Source of the DNA: an uncultured Pelagibacteraceae bacterium
GTDB taxonomy: Bacteria > Pseudomonadota > Alphaproteobacteria > Pelagibacterales > Pelagibacteraceae
Length of the DNA stretch: 64,000 nt
Assembly (NCBI GenBank): GCA_902597865.1
Contig: CACJZL010000004.1
Coordinates: 1 to 64,000 of the forward strand
Reading direction: 5' to 3'
The translations under genes and the position numbers were made by a program. The number at the start of each line of letters is the position of its first letter. Within the stretch, counting starts at the first letter, position 1. The notes beneath the pieces are model-generated. The model worked only from the letters and a program-made list of their open reading frames with translations. It did no database searches and had not been told where the DNA came from. Shown in pieces: positions 25,683-35,322 of this stretch.

Positions 25683-27086
25683 TTAACTTTTAAAAAAGAA
25701 TTTTTTCAAGATAATTAAAATAGATAGCAATTCAACTCTACCGATCATCATAAAAAGAATTAATGAAAACTTTGAAAAAACACCTAACTCATAAAAATTA
25801 AAATTTTCTAAATTCGTTAGAGAAGAATTTACTGTATTCATAAGAGTTAAAATTGACAATTTAAAAGATGTTTCGCTGCTTATTCCAGAAACTGTTAGGA
25901 ATAACGACAAAATACTCAGAGAAATTACAAATATAACAACTGATAAAAAATATTTATTAAAATCTTCGCTTTCAAGATGAAAATTAAAAAATGGTAGTTT
26001 GTTTGAATAAACATTTTTGGGTTTAGCATGTGATACAACTTCATTAATTGAAAACCTAAAAAGTAAAAAAATCTTAGAAAATCTAAGACCTGAACTAGTC
26101 GAAAAAAATGACCCGCCTATAATTATAAGAATAATAAAAATAAAAGTAAGATTTTCTGGCACATCCAATGAAAATCCAATATTTGATATTGAGCTACAAA
26201 TTGATAAAAAAAGGATAGAAAAATTATTGTTATAATTAAAAAAAATGAAAAAGATTGTAGTTAAAAACAAAAGATAAAGTAATAGATACAAATCCTCAAA
26301 TAGAAAATTAATGTTTTTCTTTTTAAAAAAAAATAAGTTGTAAAGTAAAAAGAGACTAAAAAAGGATAAAAGCATTGAAATTGAAAGAGTAAACTGTTGA
26401 AATTTACTATCTATTATCAAATTAAGATTATTATCAGGTAAAAAACCTCCAGACGAAATTAGTGTTAAAGACAGATTAAAAGAGTCAAATATTCTTATTC
26501 CTGAAATTGATAGCAACAAAAATATTACTGCAGTCAATATTAGGTAAATAAAACTTATCTTAAATGATTGTTTTAATGTTTCACTGCTATTAAACGAAAT
26601 AAAATTTGTTAAAGATTTTTTTAAATTTGCATCAAAAATGTCTATTAGTAAGATTAAAGAAATTAAAAAATATAATCCACCAATCCACTGAGTAGAGGAC
26701 CTCCACAATATTAAACTTTGATTAAGATGTTTTAAATTTTCAAATATTGTAAAACCAGTAGAGGTAAAACCTGAAACAGATTCAAAATACGCGTCAAATA
26801 AGCTTAAATTATTTAATATTAAATAATAAGGTATTGCTAATAATATCGGTATTAGTAAATAACCAGTAATTACTGTTAAAATTTTTTCAAATATAGATGT
26901 TTTTTTTAAATTTTTTTTTTTAAAAAAAATAAGAGAACCAAAAAAAAGTGTAATTAAAAATATGAAAAAAAAACTACCAATATCTAAAAATAAATCAAAG
27001 TAATAACAATAAATTATATTTAAAAAAGACAAGAAAGATATAAATAAGGAAAATATTCCAAGATAAAGTTGCGAAAAATTTAACAT
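25683..27086 (-). CDS. trkH: Trk potassium uptake membrane protein TrkH
   Basis: Membrane subunit of the Trk K+ uptake system, 467 residues with about ten hydrophobic segments. The first pore loop carries the selectivity-filter sequence ESVSGFTSTGFTIFENL; later repeats have LTLISSGGFLPDN, SISNIGFSLDVP and a fourth, degenerate TVNSSLTNLENFN. The invariant filter Gly is clear in the first three repeats and not in the fourth. It starts directly after the trkA stop. Phe/Leu/Ser-rich composition makes divergence from model TrkH high, but the fold pattern and trkA pairing support it. Confidence 0.88.
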   Translation of the reverse strand: MLNFSQLYLGIFSLFISFLSFLNIIYCYYFDLFLDIGSFFFIFLITLFFGSLIFFKKKNLKKTSIFEKILTVITGYLLIPILLAIPYYLILNNLSLFDAYFESVSGFTSTGFTIFENLKHLNQSLILWRSSTQWIGGLYFLISLILLIDIFDANLKKSLTNFISFNSSETLKQSFKISFIYLILTAVIFLLLSISGIRIFDSFNLSLTLISSGGFLPDNNLNLIIDSKFQQFTLSISMLLSFFSLFLLYNLFFFKKKNINFLFEDLYLLLYLLFLTTIFFIFFNYNNNFSILFLSICSSISNIGFSLDVPENLTFIFIILIIIGGSFFSTSSGLRFSKIFLLFRFSINEVVSHAKPKNVYSNKLPFFNFHLESEDFNKYFLSVVIFVISLSILSLFLTVSGISSETSFKLSILTLMNTVNSSLTNLENFNFYELGVFSKFSLILFMMIGRVELLSILIILKKFFFKS

Positions 27087-28460
27087 CTAAATCGAGCTAA
27101 TTCTAAATAAATTCTCAACAACTGGTAACTGATCTCTTTTTGCTAAAAAAACAACAATATCTTTTTTTTTGAAAATAAATTTTGAGGAAGGAATTATAAT
27201 ATCATTTTTTCTTAATATGGCGCCTATTCGTATATTCTCAGGAAGATTAGAATTTTTGAGTTCTTTATCAATGAGCTCTGAAGAGTCAATTATTTCAGCT
27301 TCAATTACCTCGTAGTCACCATTTGAGATACTATACGCTGTTTCAATAGTACCTTTATGAACATGTTTAAGTATACTTGAGACCGTATTCATACGAGGAT
27401 CAATTAGATCATCAATCTTTAATGAGGATTGAAGTATTGAATAGTTTGGTTTATTAATTAATGCCATAGTCCTTTTATCTTTAGAAAATTTTTCAACTAA
27501 GACACTTACCATTAAATTATCCTCATCATCATTCGTCAAAGCTAAAACAGTTTCAGAGTCATCTATATTGGCTTCTTTTAGAACATCTTCTTCAAGTCCA
27601 TTTCCATTAATAACTAAAGAATTATTTAGTTCGTTTGCAATGTATTCTGCTCTTTCTTTGTTTTTTTCAATTATCTTTATTCTAGCTGACTCAAGAGAAC
27701 TTTCTAAATTTTTTGCTAAATTAAAACCTATGTTTCCACCACCAATAATTAAAAACTTGTTTGAAATTTTTTCATTGTGACCGAAAGCATCTAATGTCAT
27801 TTGCATTTGAGATGAGTTTATGATTACATAAGCTTTATCGTTAAGCTTTAAAACATCATTTTTTTTTAAGATTTTAAATTTTTCTTCACGAATAACACCA
27901 AGAATATTAGCCTCAAGTTTTGTAAATTTTTTTGTAATTTTATTTAACTCAATATTTATTAATGGACATTTCTCATTTATATCAATTTCCAGCAAACGTA
28001 TTTTATTATCAGCAAAAGGCACATTATCAATTGCACCTGGTGCCTCCAACTTTCTTTGTATAGACTTAGCGATTTCTACTTCTGGAGAAATTATCACATC
28101 TATGGGTAGATTTTCTTTGTTATAAACTAGAGAAAATTTTGGATTTAAATAATCTTGAGACCTTATTCTTGCAATTTTTTTTCCAATTTTAAAAATGGAA
28201 AAGGCAATTTGGCAAATTAACATGTTAATCTCATCATTTCTTGTTACAGCAATTATCATATCTGCATCTTCGGCATTAGCTTTTTCAAGTATGGATGGGT
28301 ATGTAGCTTTTCCAACTATAGATTTTACGTCCAAATCATCATTAATTTTTTGAATATCTTCACTAGATTGATCTATAACAGTAACAGAATGGTCCTGTTC
28401 GCTTAGGAGTTTAGCAATTGTATAACCTACTCTGCCTGCTCCACAAATAATTATATTCAT
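27087..28460 (-). CDS. trkA: Trk potassium uptake regulatory protein TrkA
   Basis: Cytoplasmic NAD(H)-binding regulator of TrkH, 457 residues with two tandem RCK units. The first Rossmann domain begins MNIIICGAGRVGYTIAKLLSEQDHSVTVIDQ, the second (from about 230) FLIIGGGNIGFNLAKNLESS; each is followed by a TrkA-C domain, the last ending SSKFIFKKKDIVVFLAKRDQLPVVENLF. It overlaps ntrX by one base. The ntrY-ntrX-trkA order is conserved in Alphaproteobacteria. Confidence 0.95.
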   Translation of the reverse strand: MNIIICGAGRVGYTIAKLLSEQDHSVTVIDQSSEDIQKINDDLDVKSIVGKATYPSILEKANAEDADMIIAVTRNDEINMLICQIAFSIFKIGKKIARIRSQDYLNPKFSLVYNKENLPIDVIISPEVEIAKSIQRKLEAPGAIDNVPFADNKIRLLEIDINEKCPLINIELNKITKKFTKLEANILGVIREEKFKILKKNDVLKLNDKAYVIINSSQMQMTLDAFGHNEKISNKFLIIGGGNIGFNLAKNLESSLESARIKIIEKNKERAEYIANELNNSLVINGNGLEEDVLKEANIDDSETVLALTNDDEDNLMVSVLVEKFSKDKRTMALINKPNYSILQSSLKIDDLIDPRMNTVSSILKHVHKGTIETAYSISNGDYEVIEAEIIDSSELIDKELKNSNLPENIRIGAILRKNDIIIPSSKFIFKKKDIVVFLAKRDQLPVVENLFRISSI

Positions 28461-29812
28461 TAATTTAAATCCTTAACGCCTAAACCTTTAAGTTTTCTAT
28501 GAAGAGCAGATCTTTCCATTCCAACAAATTTTGCAGTTTTTGAGATATTTCCACCAAATTTTTTTAATTGGGTAGTCAAATATTCTTTTTCAAAGTTTTC
28601 TCTCGCTTCCTTTAATGGTACTGATAAATTGTTACTTTTAAATGTTTCTATGCCGCCCTGTTTTATAGACTCTTTGATAATTGTCTTAATTTTACTCTGG
28701 TCATTATTTGACAATATGGCAATTCTTTCTATCAAATTTCTTAACTCTCTTACATTTCCAGGCCAATGATGATTTATTAGATACGAATCCTCCTTATCAA
28801 TATTCAGGTCTTTAAGATTATACACTTTTGAGATAGTTTTAGAAAAATACTCAATTAAAAGGGGTATATCACTCACTCTGCTACTTAATGGTTCGATACT
28901 AATTTGAAAAACATTTAGCCTATGGAATAAATCCTCTCTAAAATTCCCAAGTTGAGTTTCGTTATTAATATTTTTACTAGATGTACAAATTACTCTTACG
29001 TTTACCTTGATGTCGTGATTGCTATTTATTCTTTTAAACTTTTGATCAATTAAAACTCTCAATATTTTTGATTGTGTTTCAAGAGGTATTTCAGAAATTT
29101 CGTCTATTAACAAAGTTCCTCCTGAAGCCTTTTCAAGCGAACCATATGTAATTGAGCCATTCTCTTTTTCTTCTCCAAAAAGTTCTAACTCATATTTTTT
29201 AACATCTAACAACGCTCCATTTAAAATGATAAATGGACCTTTATTTCTTTTTGAAAGTTTATGAATTTTTCTAGCTATCAATTCTTTACCAGATCCTGTT
29301 GGTCCATATATAAATATTCTACTTTCCGAGTTAGAAAGCTTTTGTATTTGTTCTTTTATTTTTTCAATATTCTGACTATTTCCTATTAAATCAAATGAAT
29401 GAAATAGTTTTGTTTCAAGCACTTTGTTTTCGTTTTTTAATTTAAAGTTTTCTACAGCTCTTTTGACAAAATTCATTAATCTTTCTTCATCAAAAGGTTT
29501 TTCTAAAAATTCAAATGCCCCAGATTTAAGAGATTTAATAGCCATTTCGATATTGGCGTGTCCTGAAATAATTATTACTGGAATATCTTTATTCTTATTT
29601 TTTATATGGTTTAAAAGTTCAATGCCGTCATTGTCTCCTTTATCAAGTTTCACATCTATAATTGCAACATCAGGTAACTTTTTATCTATTTCATTTAAAG
29701 CCTGATTATAATTTGCAGCAATTCTAGTTTCATATCCCGCGTCAGAAATTAAATCCTTTAGAATATTTCTTATATCTGGGTTGTCATCAATTATTAGAAT
29801 TTCAGTTGACAT
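28460..29812 (-). CDS. ntrX: NtrX-type response regulator with degenerate sigma-54 loop
   Basis: NtrC-family regulator of 450 residues. The receiver (about 1-120) has IIDDNPDIRN, the phosphoacceptor in VAIIDVKLDKGDNDG and the Lys in FLEKPFDEE. The AAA+ domain (about 140-375) has Walker A YGPTGSGKELIARKIH, Walker B GGTLLIDEISEI and HHWPGNVRELRNLIERI. The Fis-type HTH is GGNISKTAKFVGMERSALHRKLKGLG. Where activators carry GAFTGA, this one reads ELFGEEKENGSITYGSLEKA, so contact with RpoN is probably lost. It likely works as a conventional DNA-binding regulator. It overlaps ntrY by 11 bases. Confidence 0.92.
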   Translation of the reverse strand: MSTEILIIDDNPDIRNILKDLISDAGYETRIAANYNQALNEIDKKLPDVAIIDVKLDKGDNDGIELLNHIKNKNKDIPVIIISGHANIEMAIKSLKSGAFEFLEKPFDEERLMNFVKRAVENFKLKNENKVLETKLFHSFDLIGNSQNIEKIKEQIQKLSNSESRIFIYGPTGSGKELIARKIHKLSKRNKGPFIILNGALLDVKKYELELFGEEKENGSITYGSLEKASGGTLLIDEISEIPLETQSKILRVLIDQKFKRINSNHDIKVNVRVICTSSKNINNETQLGNFREDLFHRLNVFQISIEPLSSRVSDIPLLIEYFSKTISKVYNLKDLNIDKEDSYLINHHWPGNVRELRNLIERIAILSNNDQSKIKTIIKESIKQGGIETFKSNNLSVPLKEARENFEKEYLTTQLKKFGGNISKTAKFVGMERSALHRKLKGLGVKDLN

Positions 29813-31583
29813 ATTTTGGTAATAAAATTTTTATTTTTGCTCCTTCTTTTTGTGAGATAAATTCTATAAATCCATTGTGATCGTTTAAAATTTTTTCCAC
29901 TATAGAAAGACCTAAACCACTACCCTCTTTTTTTGTCGTGAAATAAGGTTTTGAAAGTGTTTTAAGGTCGTTATTCGTAAAACCTGTTCCATTATCTTGT
30001 ACAATGATGCTTATATAGTCATTTATTAATTGAATTTCTACATCGATTTTCTTCTTAAAATCACCTGTTTTTTGGTGTTTTTCTTTGAGACTTTCAATTG
30101 AATTTTTAAGGAGGTTAATAAAAACTCTATTTAATTGTTCAGTATCACTGTTTACATAATGAACTTCTTCAGTATTAAAATTTATAACTATATCTTTATC
30201 ATTGGTTTTCATTAAATTTATTGAATCTTTAATAATTTTGTTTAATTCGTTTTTTTTAAAAATAGGTTTAGGCATTCTTGCGAAGTCAGAAAATTCATTT
30301 ACAAGTTTTTCAATAAGCTTGATTTGTTTATTAATTGTTTTAATTTTTTCCAAAAATGACTCTTTGTTTTTTTCATCAAACAATTCTGAATATTTTTTTC
30401 TCAGACTGTCTATGATGAGTTGTATCGGTGTTAAGGGATTCTTTATTTCATGTGCAATTTTTCTAGCAACGCTTTCCCAGGCTTCATGTCTTTCATTAGC
30501 TAGAAGTTTATTTTGTTGATATTTTAATCTATCTATCATCTGATTAAAATTTTTATTAAGAACTTCAAGCTCTTTATCAGTTTTAATTTCTGGAACTTTT
30601 GAATTTAAATTACCTTTTCCAATATTAGTAGAGGCAGAAATCAAGTTATTAATGGACAAAAAGAATCTAGATGAAAATCTTATTGCTATAGAAATTGACA
30701 AGAATAAAAGGAGAGTAACAATTATTATATAGATAATAGCAAACGAAAATTTAATCCCAGTTCTTTTATCCTGTACAGTATAATAAAAATCTAAAGCCTC
30801 ACTTGACTCAGTTAAGTATTGAGAAATTTTGGGGTCTAAGTATTTTATTATATAAATAAAAGTATTATCATAGTTAGCCAGCCTCATTAATGCTGCAGAT
30901 GTATTTTTATATGCATTTAATATTTTTAGCGGTCTTTCATCATTAAGCACCATTTTTAACTGTTCAGTTGACGGTGGAATGTATTGAATCTGATTTCTAT
31001 CGGTCGACATTAACAACTTACCAGAATTATCAATTAGAAAAATTGCATCTAATTTTCTTACTAGTTTTTGTGAATTTAAATAATTTTCAAACCTTTGTTT
31101 ATTTTCATTAAAAATAGAAACGTTTTTATTTAAATCGAATGCAGCCAATACAATATCAGACTCAACTTTATTTCTAACTGTGCTAACATAATTAATTGCT
31201 AATTGATAAGAGTTACTTACAGCAGTAGTAATTTTTTTATCGAAATACTTTTCGAGTGCAAAAGAAAATAAAAATAAAGAAAAAACAGATATCAAAATAG
31301 AAGGTATTAATGTGAATAAAGAAAAGAATGTTATATATTTCCTATTTGCTCTAGATCCTTCTATTGCTATCTCATTTTTGATAGAATTTTTAATCTCAAT
31401 AAAAATCATTGAGAAAAAAACTAGTAATAATAAAATATTCGATACTAACAAATATTGTAAATTCTCATCTGTAAGTTCAATAAAACTCTTATCAATGAAA
31501 GTTAAAAATGTTAAAAAACCAAGAAATAGTGTAATTATAAATATTAAAATAATAAAAATATTTTTTCTTATAAATTTAAGCAT
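29802..31583 (-). CDS. ntrY: NtrY-type membrane sensor kinase
   Basis: Sensor kinase partner of NtrX, 593 residues. N-terminal helices (about 10-30, 45-62, 87-110) precede a periplasmic region of about 170 residues, another helix (about 285-305) and HAMP. The kinase core begins SVARKIAHEIKNPLTPIQLIIDSLRKKY, with the phosphorylated His, followed by N box RVFINLLKNSIESL, G1 VQDNGTGF and G2 KEGSGLGLSIVEKIL. In most NtrY proteins a PAS domain separates HAMP from HisKA; here LKYQQNKLLANERHEAWESVA runs straight into it, so PAS is missing and the protein is short. Only 33 bases separate it from divergent ispDF. Confidence 0.9.
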   Translation of the reverse strand: MLKFIRKNIFIILIFIITLFLGFLTFLTFIDKSFIELTDENLQYLLVSNILLLLVFFSMIFIEIKNSIKNEIAIEGSRANRKYITFFSLFTLIPSILISVFSLFLFSFALEKYFDKKITTAVSNSYQLAINYVSTVRNKVESDIVLAAFDLNKNVSIFNENKQRFENYLNSQKLVRKLDAIFLIDNSGKLLMSTDRNQIQYIPPSTEQLKMVLNDERPLKILNAYKNTSAALMRLANYDNTFIYIIKYLDPKISQYLTESSEALDFYYTVQDKRTGIKFSFAIIYIIIVTLLLFLSISIAIRFSSRFFLSINNLISASTNIGKGNLNSKVPEIKTDKELEVLNKNFNQMIDRLKYQQNKLLANERHEAWESVARKIAHEIKNPLTPIQLIIDSLRKKYSELFDEKNKESFLEKIKTINKQIKLIEKLVNEFSDFARMPKPIFKKNELNKIIKDSINLMKTNDKDIVINFNTEEVHYVNSDTEQLNRVFINLLKNSIESLKEKHQKTGDFKKKIDVEIQLINDYISIIVQDNGTGFTNNDLKTLSKPYFTTKKEGSGLGLSIVEKILNDHNGFIEFISQKEGAKIKILLPKYVN

Positions 31584-31616
31584 AATAATGTAGTACTTTA
31601 AAATTCATCATAATAT

Positions 31617-32732
31617 ATGAGTAATTGTTTTATAATATTAGCAGCTGGAAAAAGTAATAGATTTATTTCCAAAATACCAAAACCATATATTAAATATAAG
31701 GGTGATATACTAATTAATCATTCTATAAATAAGGCAATTTTATCAAAAAAATTCTCTAAAATCGTTGTTGCAATCAATAAAGGTCACAAAAAATACATAA
31801 AAAAATTGAGTAAAAACAAAGTTCATTTTATAGAGGGAGGAAAATCTAGAGCTGATTCTTCTAGGTTATCTTTAAAATATCTGTCCAAATTTAAGCCAAA
31901 AAATGTGTTGATACATGACGCTGCAAGACCAAACTTTTCAATAAAATTAGTAAATAAACTCTTTAAAAATCTTAAAAAATTTGATGGGGTTGTCCCAGTT
32001 TTGAAGACCACAAGTTCTATTAAATTAATCAAGAATAAAAAAATTTTAAACTTAGATCGCAACAAAATTTTTTTATCACAAACACCACAGGCTTTTAATT
32101 TTAAAAAAATATTCGACCTTCAAAAAAAAGGAAATTCAAAAATAACTGATGACGCTTCATTATTTATAAATAATCTAAACAAAATAAAAATGGTCAAAGG
32201 CGAGGAGGAAAATATTAAAATTACAACTAAAAATGACATCAAGGAAAAATTAAAATACTATTTTGGTATTGGTTTTGATGTACATAGGTTGGTAAAAAAT
32301 AAAAGAATGTACCTAGGTGGACTCAAAATTAATTCAAAATTAGGAACATTAGGACACTCTGATGGTGATCCTGTTCTCCACGCAATTACTGACTCAATTC
32401 TTGGTGCCTGCAGAAAGGGTGATATAGGACAAAAATTTTCAGATAAAGATGCGAAATTTAAAAATATAAGATCAACGATTTTGTTAAGTAAAGTTATTAA
32501 AGAAATAGAGAAAAGTGGATTTTTTATTAATAATCTAGATATAAATATAATCACTCAAACTCCAAAAATTAGTAAATATAAAAAAAGAATGATTTCGATG
32601 ATATCTAAATTATGTAAAATTAAAAAGGATCAAATCAATATCAAAGGTAAAACAGCAGAAAAACTTGGTGTAATAGGAAAAGAAAAAGCTATTGCTTGTG
32701 AAGTGATATCTTCAGTTTTCAAATATGAATAA
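31617..32732 (+). CDS. ispDF: Bifunctional IspD/IspF isoprenoid biosynthesis enzyme
   Basis: A fusion of two non-consecutive steps of the MEP pathway. Residues 1-215 are IspD (2-C-methyl-D-erythritol 4-phosphate cytidylyltransferase): IILAAGKSNRF, VLIHDAARPNFS and FLSQTPQAFNF. Residues about 217-371 are IspF (2,4-cyclodiphosphate synthase): YFGIGFDVHRLVKNKRMYLGGL with the metal-binding DxH, GHSDGDPVLHAITDSILGA, and GKTAEKLGVIG. Fusion is common in Alphaproteobacteria. Its end overlaps pgpA by 8 bases. The dxr gene of the same pathway is at 54.5 kb. Confidence 0.95.
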   Translation: MSNCFIILAAGKSNRFISKIPKPYIKYKGDILINHSINKAILSKKFSKIVVAINKGHKKYIKKLSKNKVHFIEGGKSRADSSRLSLKYLSKFKPKNVLIHDAARPNFSIKLVNKLFKNLKKFDGVVPVLKTTSSIKLIKNKKILNLDRNKIFLSQTPQAFNFKKIFDLQKKGNSKITDDASLFINNLNKIKMVKGEEENIKITTKNDIKEKLKYYFGIGFDVHRLVKNKRMYLGGLKINSKLGTLGHSDGDPVLHAITDSILGACRKGDIGQKFSDKDAKFKNIRSTILLSKVIKEIEKSGFFINNLDINIITQTPKISKYKKRMISMISKLCKIKKDQINIKGKTAEKLGVIGKEKAIACEVISSVFKYE

Positions 32733-33225
32733 AAAAATTGGAAAAATGATTGTTACGATGTTTGGTGTTGGTCATATAAAATATTTTCCGGGTACTTTTG
32801 CTTCTTTAATAACAGCTTCGATGTATTATATTTTCTATACGATTAAAATAAATTATTTTTTGTTAATATTTTTTAACCTATTTTTATTTATTTATTCGGT
32901 TTGGATGATTAATAATTTGGAAGGTGAATTTGAAGAAATAGACTCAAAAGAAATCGTAATTGATGAATTTTTGGGTCAATCCATACCAATTATCTTCTTT
33001 TATACAATTTTTTATGAAGGATCTGTATCGACTAACTTTTTTTTTATAATTGTTTTTTTATCTTTCATTGGATTTCGTTTTTTTGATATCTTAAAACCTT
33101 ATCCAATTAATTATGTGGATAAGAACATGAAAAATGGTTTTGGTGTTATTTTAGATGATCTTATAGCAGGTTTCTTCACGCTAATAGTGTTATATATCTG
33201 CATAATTTTTTATGGTCAAATTTAG
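32725..33225 (+). CDS. pgpA: Phosphatidylglycerophosphatase A
   Basis: Membrane phosphatase that converts phosphatidylglycerol phosphate to phosphatidylglycerol. The 166-residue protein has three to four hydrophobic stretches, the N-terminal signature VGHIKYFPGTFASLITASMYY (G-x-G-T-x-x-S-L-like) and EIVIDEFLGQSIPIIF plus FRFFDILKPYPINYVDKNMKNGFGVILDDLIAG, which holds the conserved acidic residues. It overlaps ispDF by 8 bases and pncC by 14 bases, so the three genes form one unit. Confidence 0.9.
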   Translation: MNKKIGKMIVTMFGVGHIKYFPGTFASLITASMYYIFYTIKINYFLLIFFNLFLFIYSVWMINNLEGEFEEIDSKEIVIDEFLGQSIPIIFFYTIFYEGSVSTNFFFIIVFLSFIGFRFFDILKPYPINYVDKNMKNGFGVILDDLIAGFFTLIVLYICIIFYGQI

Positions 33226-33682
33226 TAAATTAATTAAGAAATTAAAAAAGAAAAAATTAAAGATTAGTTTTGCTGAGTCTTGTACTGGTGGATTACTCGC
33301 TCAGTCTATAACCTCGATAAGTGGAGCTTCAAAGGTATTTAATTTAAGTGTTGTTACTTATTCAAATAAATCGAAAAGTTCAATTCTTAATGTACCAAAA
33401 AAAATAATTAATAAATTTGGAGCTGTAAGTGAGGAATGTTGCCTTAGCATGGTAAAAAATTTAGCAAAAATAAGCAAAAGTCAAATAAATGTGTCTATTA
33501 CTGGAATAGCTGGACCTAAGGGTGGCTCTAAGTTTAAACCAGTGGGTCTTGTTTTCATTGGAATTAAATATAAAGGTAAAAACAATATTTATAAATATTT
33601 GTTTGCAAATAAAACAAGGAGATCTATTCAAAATGCAAGTGCAAAAGCCGTGGTAAATAATTTACTAAACCTTATTAAATAA
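33212..33682 (+). CDS. pncC: CinA C-terminal-type nicotinamide-nucleotide amidase
   Basis: A 156-residue stand-alone CinA C-terminal domain; in PncC this deamidates nicotinamide mononucleotide to nicotinate mononucleotide for NAD recycling. Motifs are ISFAESCTGGLLAQSITSISGASKVFNLSVVTYSNKSK with the catalytic Ser, GAVSEECCLSMVKN and SITGIAGPKGGSKFKPVGLVFIG. The N-terminal CinA domain is absent, as in many short family members. Its 3' end overlaps the convergent Coq10/RatA-family gene by 18 bases. Confidence 0.92.
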   Translation: MVKFSKLIKKLKKKKLKISFAESCTGGLLAQSITSISGASKVFNLSVVTYSNKSKSSILNVPKKIINKFGAVSEECCLSMVKNLAKISKSQINVSITGIAGPKGGSKFKPVGLVFIGIKYKGKNNIYKYLFANKTRRSIQNASAKAVVNNLLNLIK

Positions 33683-34114
33683 TTTCTCTGCCCTACTTTG
33701 GAATGCGTCAGCAATTTTATCAAGACCGTATTTAAATGATTTATTCATAAAAATATTTAAGAATTTATTTTTTAATTCAAAATCTAGATCAAAAGTTACC
33801 TCTGTAAAATTCTCTTTTTGATCAAATTTCCACTTATTCTCTAGATATTTTAAAGGTCCTTCAATATTTTTTACGTAAATAATACTCTCCTTTTTATCAA
33901 ATTTAACATCACTCTTATAAGTGTCTTTAAAAGGACCTTTACCGATTGTTAAGTCAGCCTCGATATATTGGAAATTACCCTGAGACTCATCTTTATATAT
34001 GTGAGCATTTAAACAATATGGAATAAATTTTGGGTATTCTTCAATATTGAGAACAAGATCGATTAAATCTTTTTTGGAACAATTAATGTTTCTTTTTATC
34101 GAAGCTTTTGGCAT
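33665..34114 (-). CDS. Coq10/RatA-like START-domain protein
   Basis: A 149-residue single-domain SRPBCC (START-like) protein: [34 protein letters not shown] followed by [36 protein letters not shown] is the standard Coq10/polyketide-cyclase-like pattern. In proteobacteria these proteins act in ubiquinone handling; the name RatA comes from a claimed ribosome-association toxin in E. coli. Coupling to lipA (32-base overlap) is common in Alphaproteobacteria. Role in respiration is more plausible than a toxin, since no antitoxin partner is nearby. Confidence 0.85.
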   Translation of the reverse strand: MPKASIKRNINCSKKDLIDLVLNIEEYPKFIPYCLNAHIYKDESQGNFQYIEADLTIGKGPFKDTYKSDVKFDKKESIIYVKNIEGPLKYLENKWKFDQKENFTEVTFDLDFELKNKFLNIFMNKSFKYGLDKIADAFQSRAEKLFNKV

Positions 34115-35033
34115 TAGAAGTTATTCTATTTTTTTTCAATTTAGCAAAGTCTTCGTCTGCATGATAAGACGATCTTGTTAGTGGAGACGAAGATACTAAT
34201 AGAAAACCTTTTGCTTTAGCGATAACTTCTAAATCTTTAAATTCACTTGGATCATAGTATCGTTGAAGTGGAAAGTGCTTAACAGATGGTTGTAAATACT
34301 GTCCGATTGTTAAGAAATCAACATTTGCAGATCTTAAATCGTCCATAACTTGTAAAATTTCATCCTTTGTTTCACCCATACCGACCATTATTCCAGACTT
34401 GGTAAAAGTTTCCTGATTTATTTGTTTAGCGTTTTTTAACAGTTCAAGAGATGAAAAATATCTAGATCCAGGTCTTACCTTTAAGTATAAACTTGGAACA
34501 GTTTCGATATTATGATTAAAAACATCTGGCATTGCTTCCAAAACTCTTTTGTAGGCTTCTCCCTTTCTTAAAAAATCAGGAGTTAAAACTTCAATTGTTG
34601 TTTCTGGATTAGCTTCTCTTGTAGACTTGATAGTTTCATAAAAATGATTTGAGCCACCATCTTTGAGATCATCTCTATCAACAGAGGTGATTACTACATG
34701 ACGCAAGTTTAATCTTTTAACCGCCAAGGCTATTTTTTTTGGTTCAAAAGGGTCCAATTTTTCAGGTCTTCCAGTTTTAACATCGCAAAAAGCGCAGGCT
34801 CTTGTACAAATGTCCCCCATAATCATAAAAGTTGCATGTCTCTTGCTCCAACATTCAGTAATATTCGGACAATTTGCTTCCTCGCAAACTGTAACTAATT
34901 TTTGTTGGTTGACTATACTTTTTGTAAGAAAAAATTCTTTACTGTTTAAAAGTTTTGACTTAATCCAAGCTGGTTTTTTTTTAATTGGATTAATTTGATT
35001 TTTTTGTTTTTCTGGATGTCTTACTTTATTCAT
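34083..35033 (-). CDS. lipA: Lipoyl synthase
   Basis: Radical-SAM enzyme inserting two sulfur atoms into octanoyl-E2 and GcvH proteins. The auxiliary cluster motif is [12 protein letters not shown] and the radical-SAM motif [10 protein letters not shown]; the ending [15 protein letters not shown] carries the conserved C-terminal Ser. The track start lies 12 codons upstream inside ftsB. The ATG at 35031-35033 overlaps the ftsB stop by 8 bases and is the likelier start, giving 316 residues. Confidence 0.95.
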   Translation of the reverse strand: MNKVRHPEKQKNQINPIKKKPAWIKSKLLNSKEFFLTKSIVNQQKLVTVCEEANCPNITECWSKRHATFMIMGDICTRACAFCDVKTGRPEKLDPFEPKKIALAVKRLNLRHVVITSVDRDDLKDGGSNHFYETIKSTREANPETTIEVLTPDFLRKGEAYKRVLEAMPDVFNHNIETVPSLYLKVRPGSRYFSSLELLKNAKQINQETFTKSGIMVGMGETKDEILQVMDDLRSANVDFLTIGQYLQPSVKHFPLQRYYDPSEFKDLEVIAKAKGFLLVSSSPLTRSSYHADEDFAKLKKNRITSNAKSFDKKKH

Positions 35034-35322
35034 TTTCAATAATATAGGTATTCTCACCTTTTTTTCCAACTACAAATTTGTCCCTTATTAAAATTTCAAG
35101 GTAATCTTTGTCTAAATTCTCACCAATTAGTCTATTAATTTTTTTCACTTTTGTTATTTCATTAGTTAAAAACAGTTTTTTCTTTAAAAGATTTTCAAAT
35201 TGATCTTTTTTATCTAGATACGCAAATAGACCCCTATTACCCCCAAGTAAATTTAAAGAAAAATAAATAATTAATATTATTGGAAGTATAAGTACAATAT
35301 TTTTTTTAATAACATTTATCAT
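35026..35322 (-). CDS. ftsB: FtsB/DivIC-family cell division protein
   Basis: A 98-residue bitopic membrane protein: short cytoplasmic N terminus, one helix ([20 protein letters not shown]), then a coiled coil ([30 protein letters not shown]) and a C-terminal tail with the family pattern [23 protein letters not shown]. It is the septum-formation initiator that bridges FtsL and FtsQ. Its start overlaps the eno stop by 4 bases. Eno-ftsB linkage is common in proteobacteria and supports the call. Confidence 0.88.
   Translation of the reverse strand: MINVIKKNIVLILPIILIIYFSLNLLGGNRGLFAYLDKKDQFENLLKKKLFLTNEITKVKKINRLIGENLDKDYLEILIRDKFVVGKKGENTYIIENE

Noticed and set aside
33665-34114. RatA toxin of a toxin-antitoxin pair
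   Set aside because: The Coq10-like START protein is linked to lipA and no partner antitoxin is adjacent; a housekeeping role is more likely.
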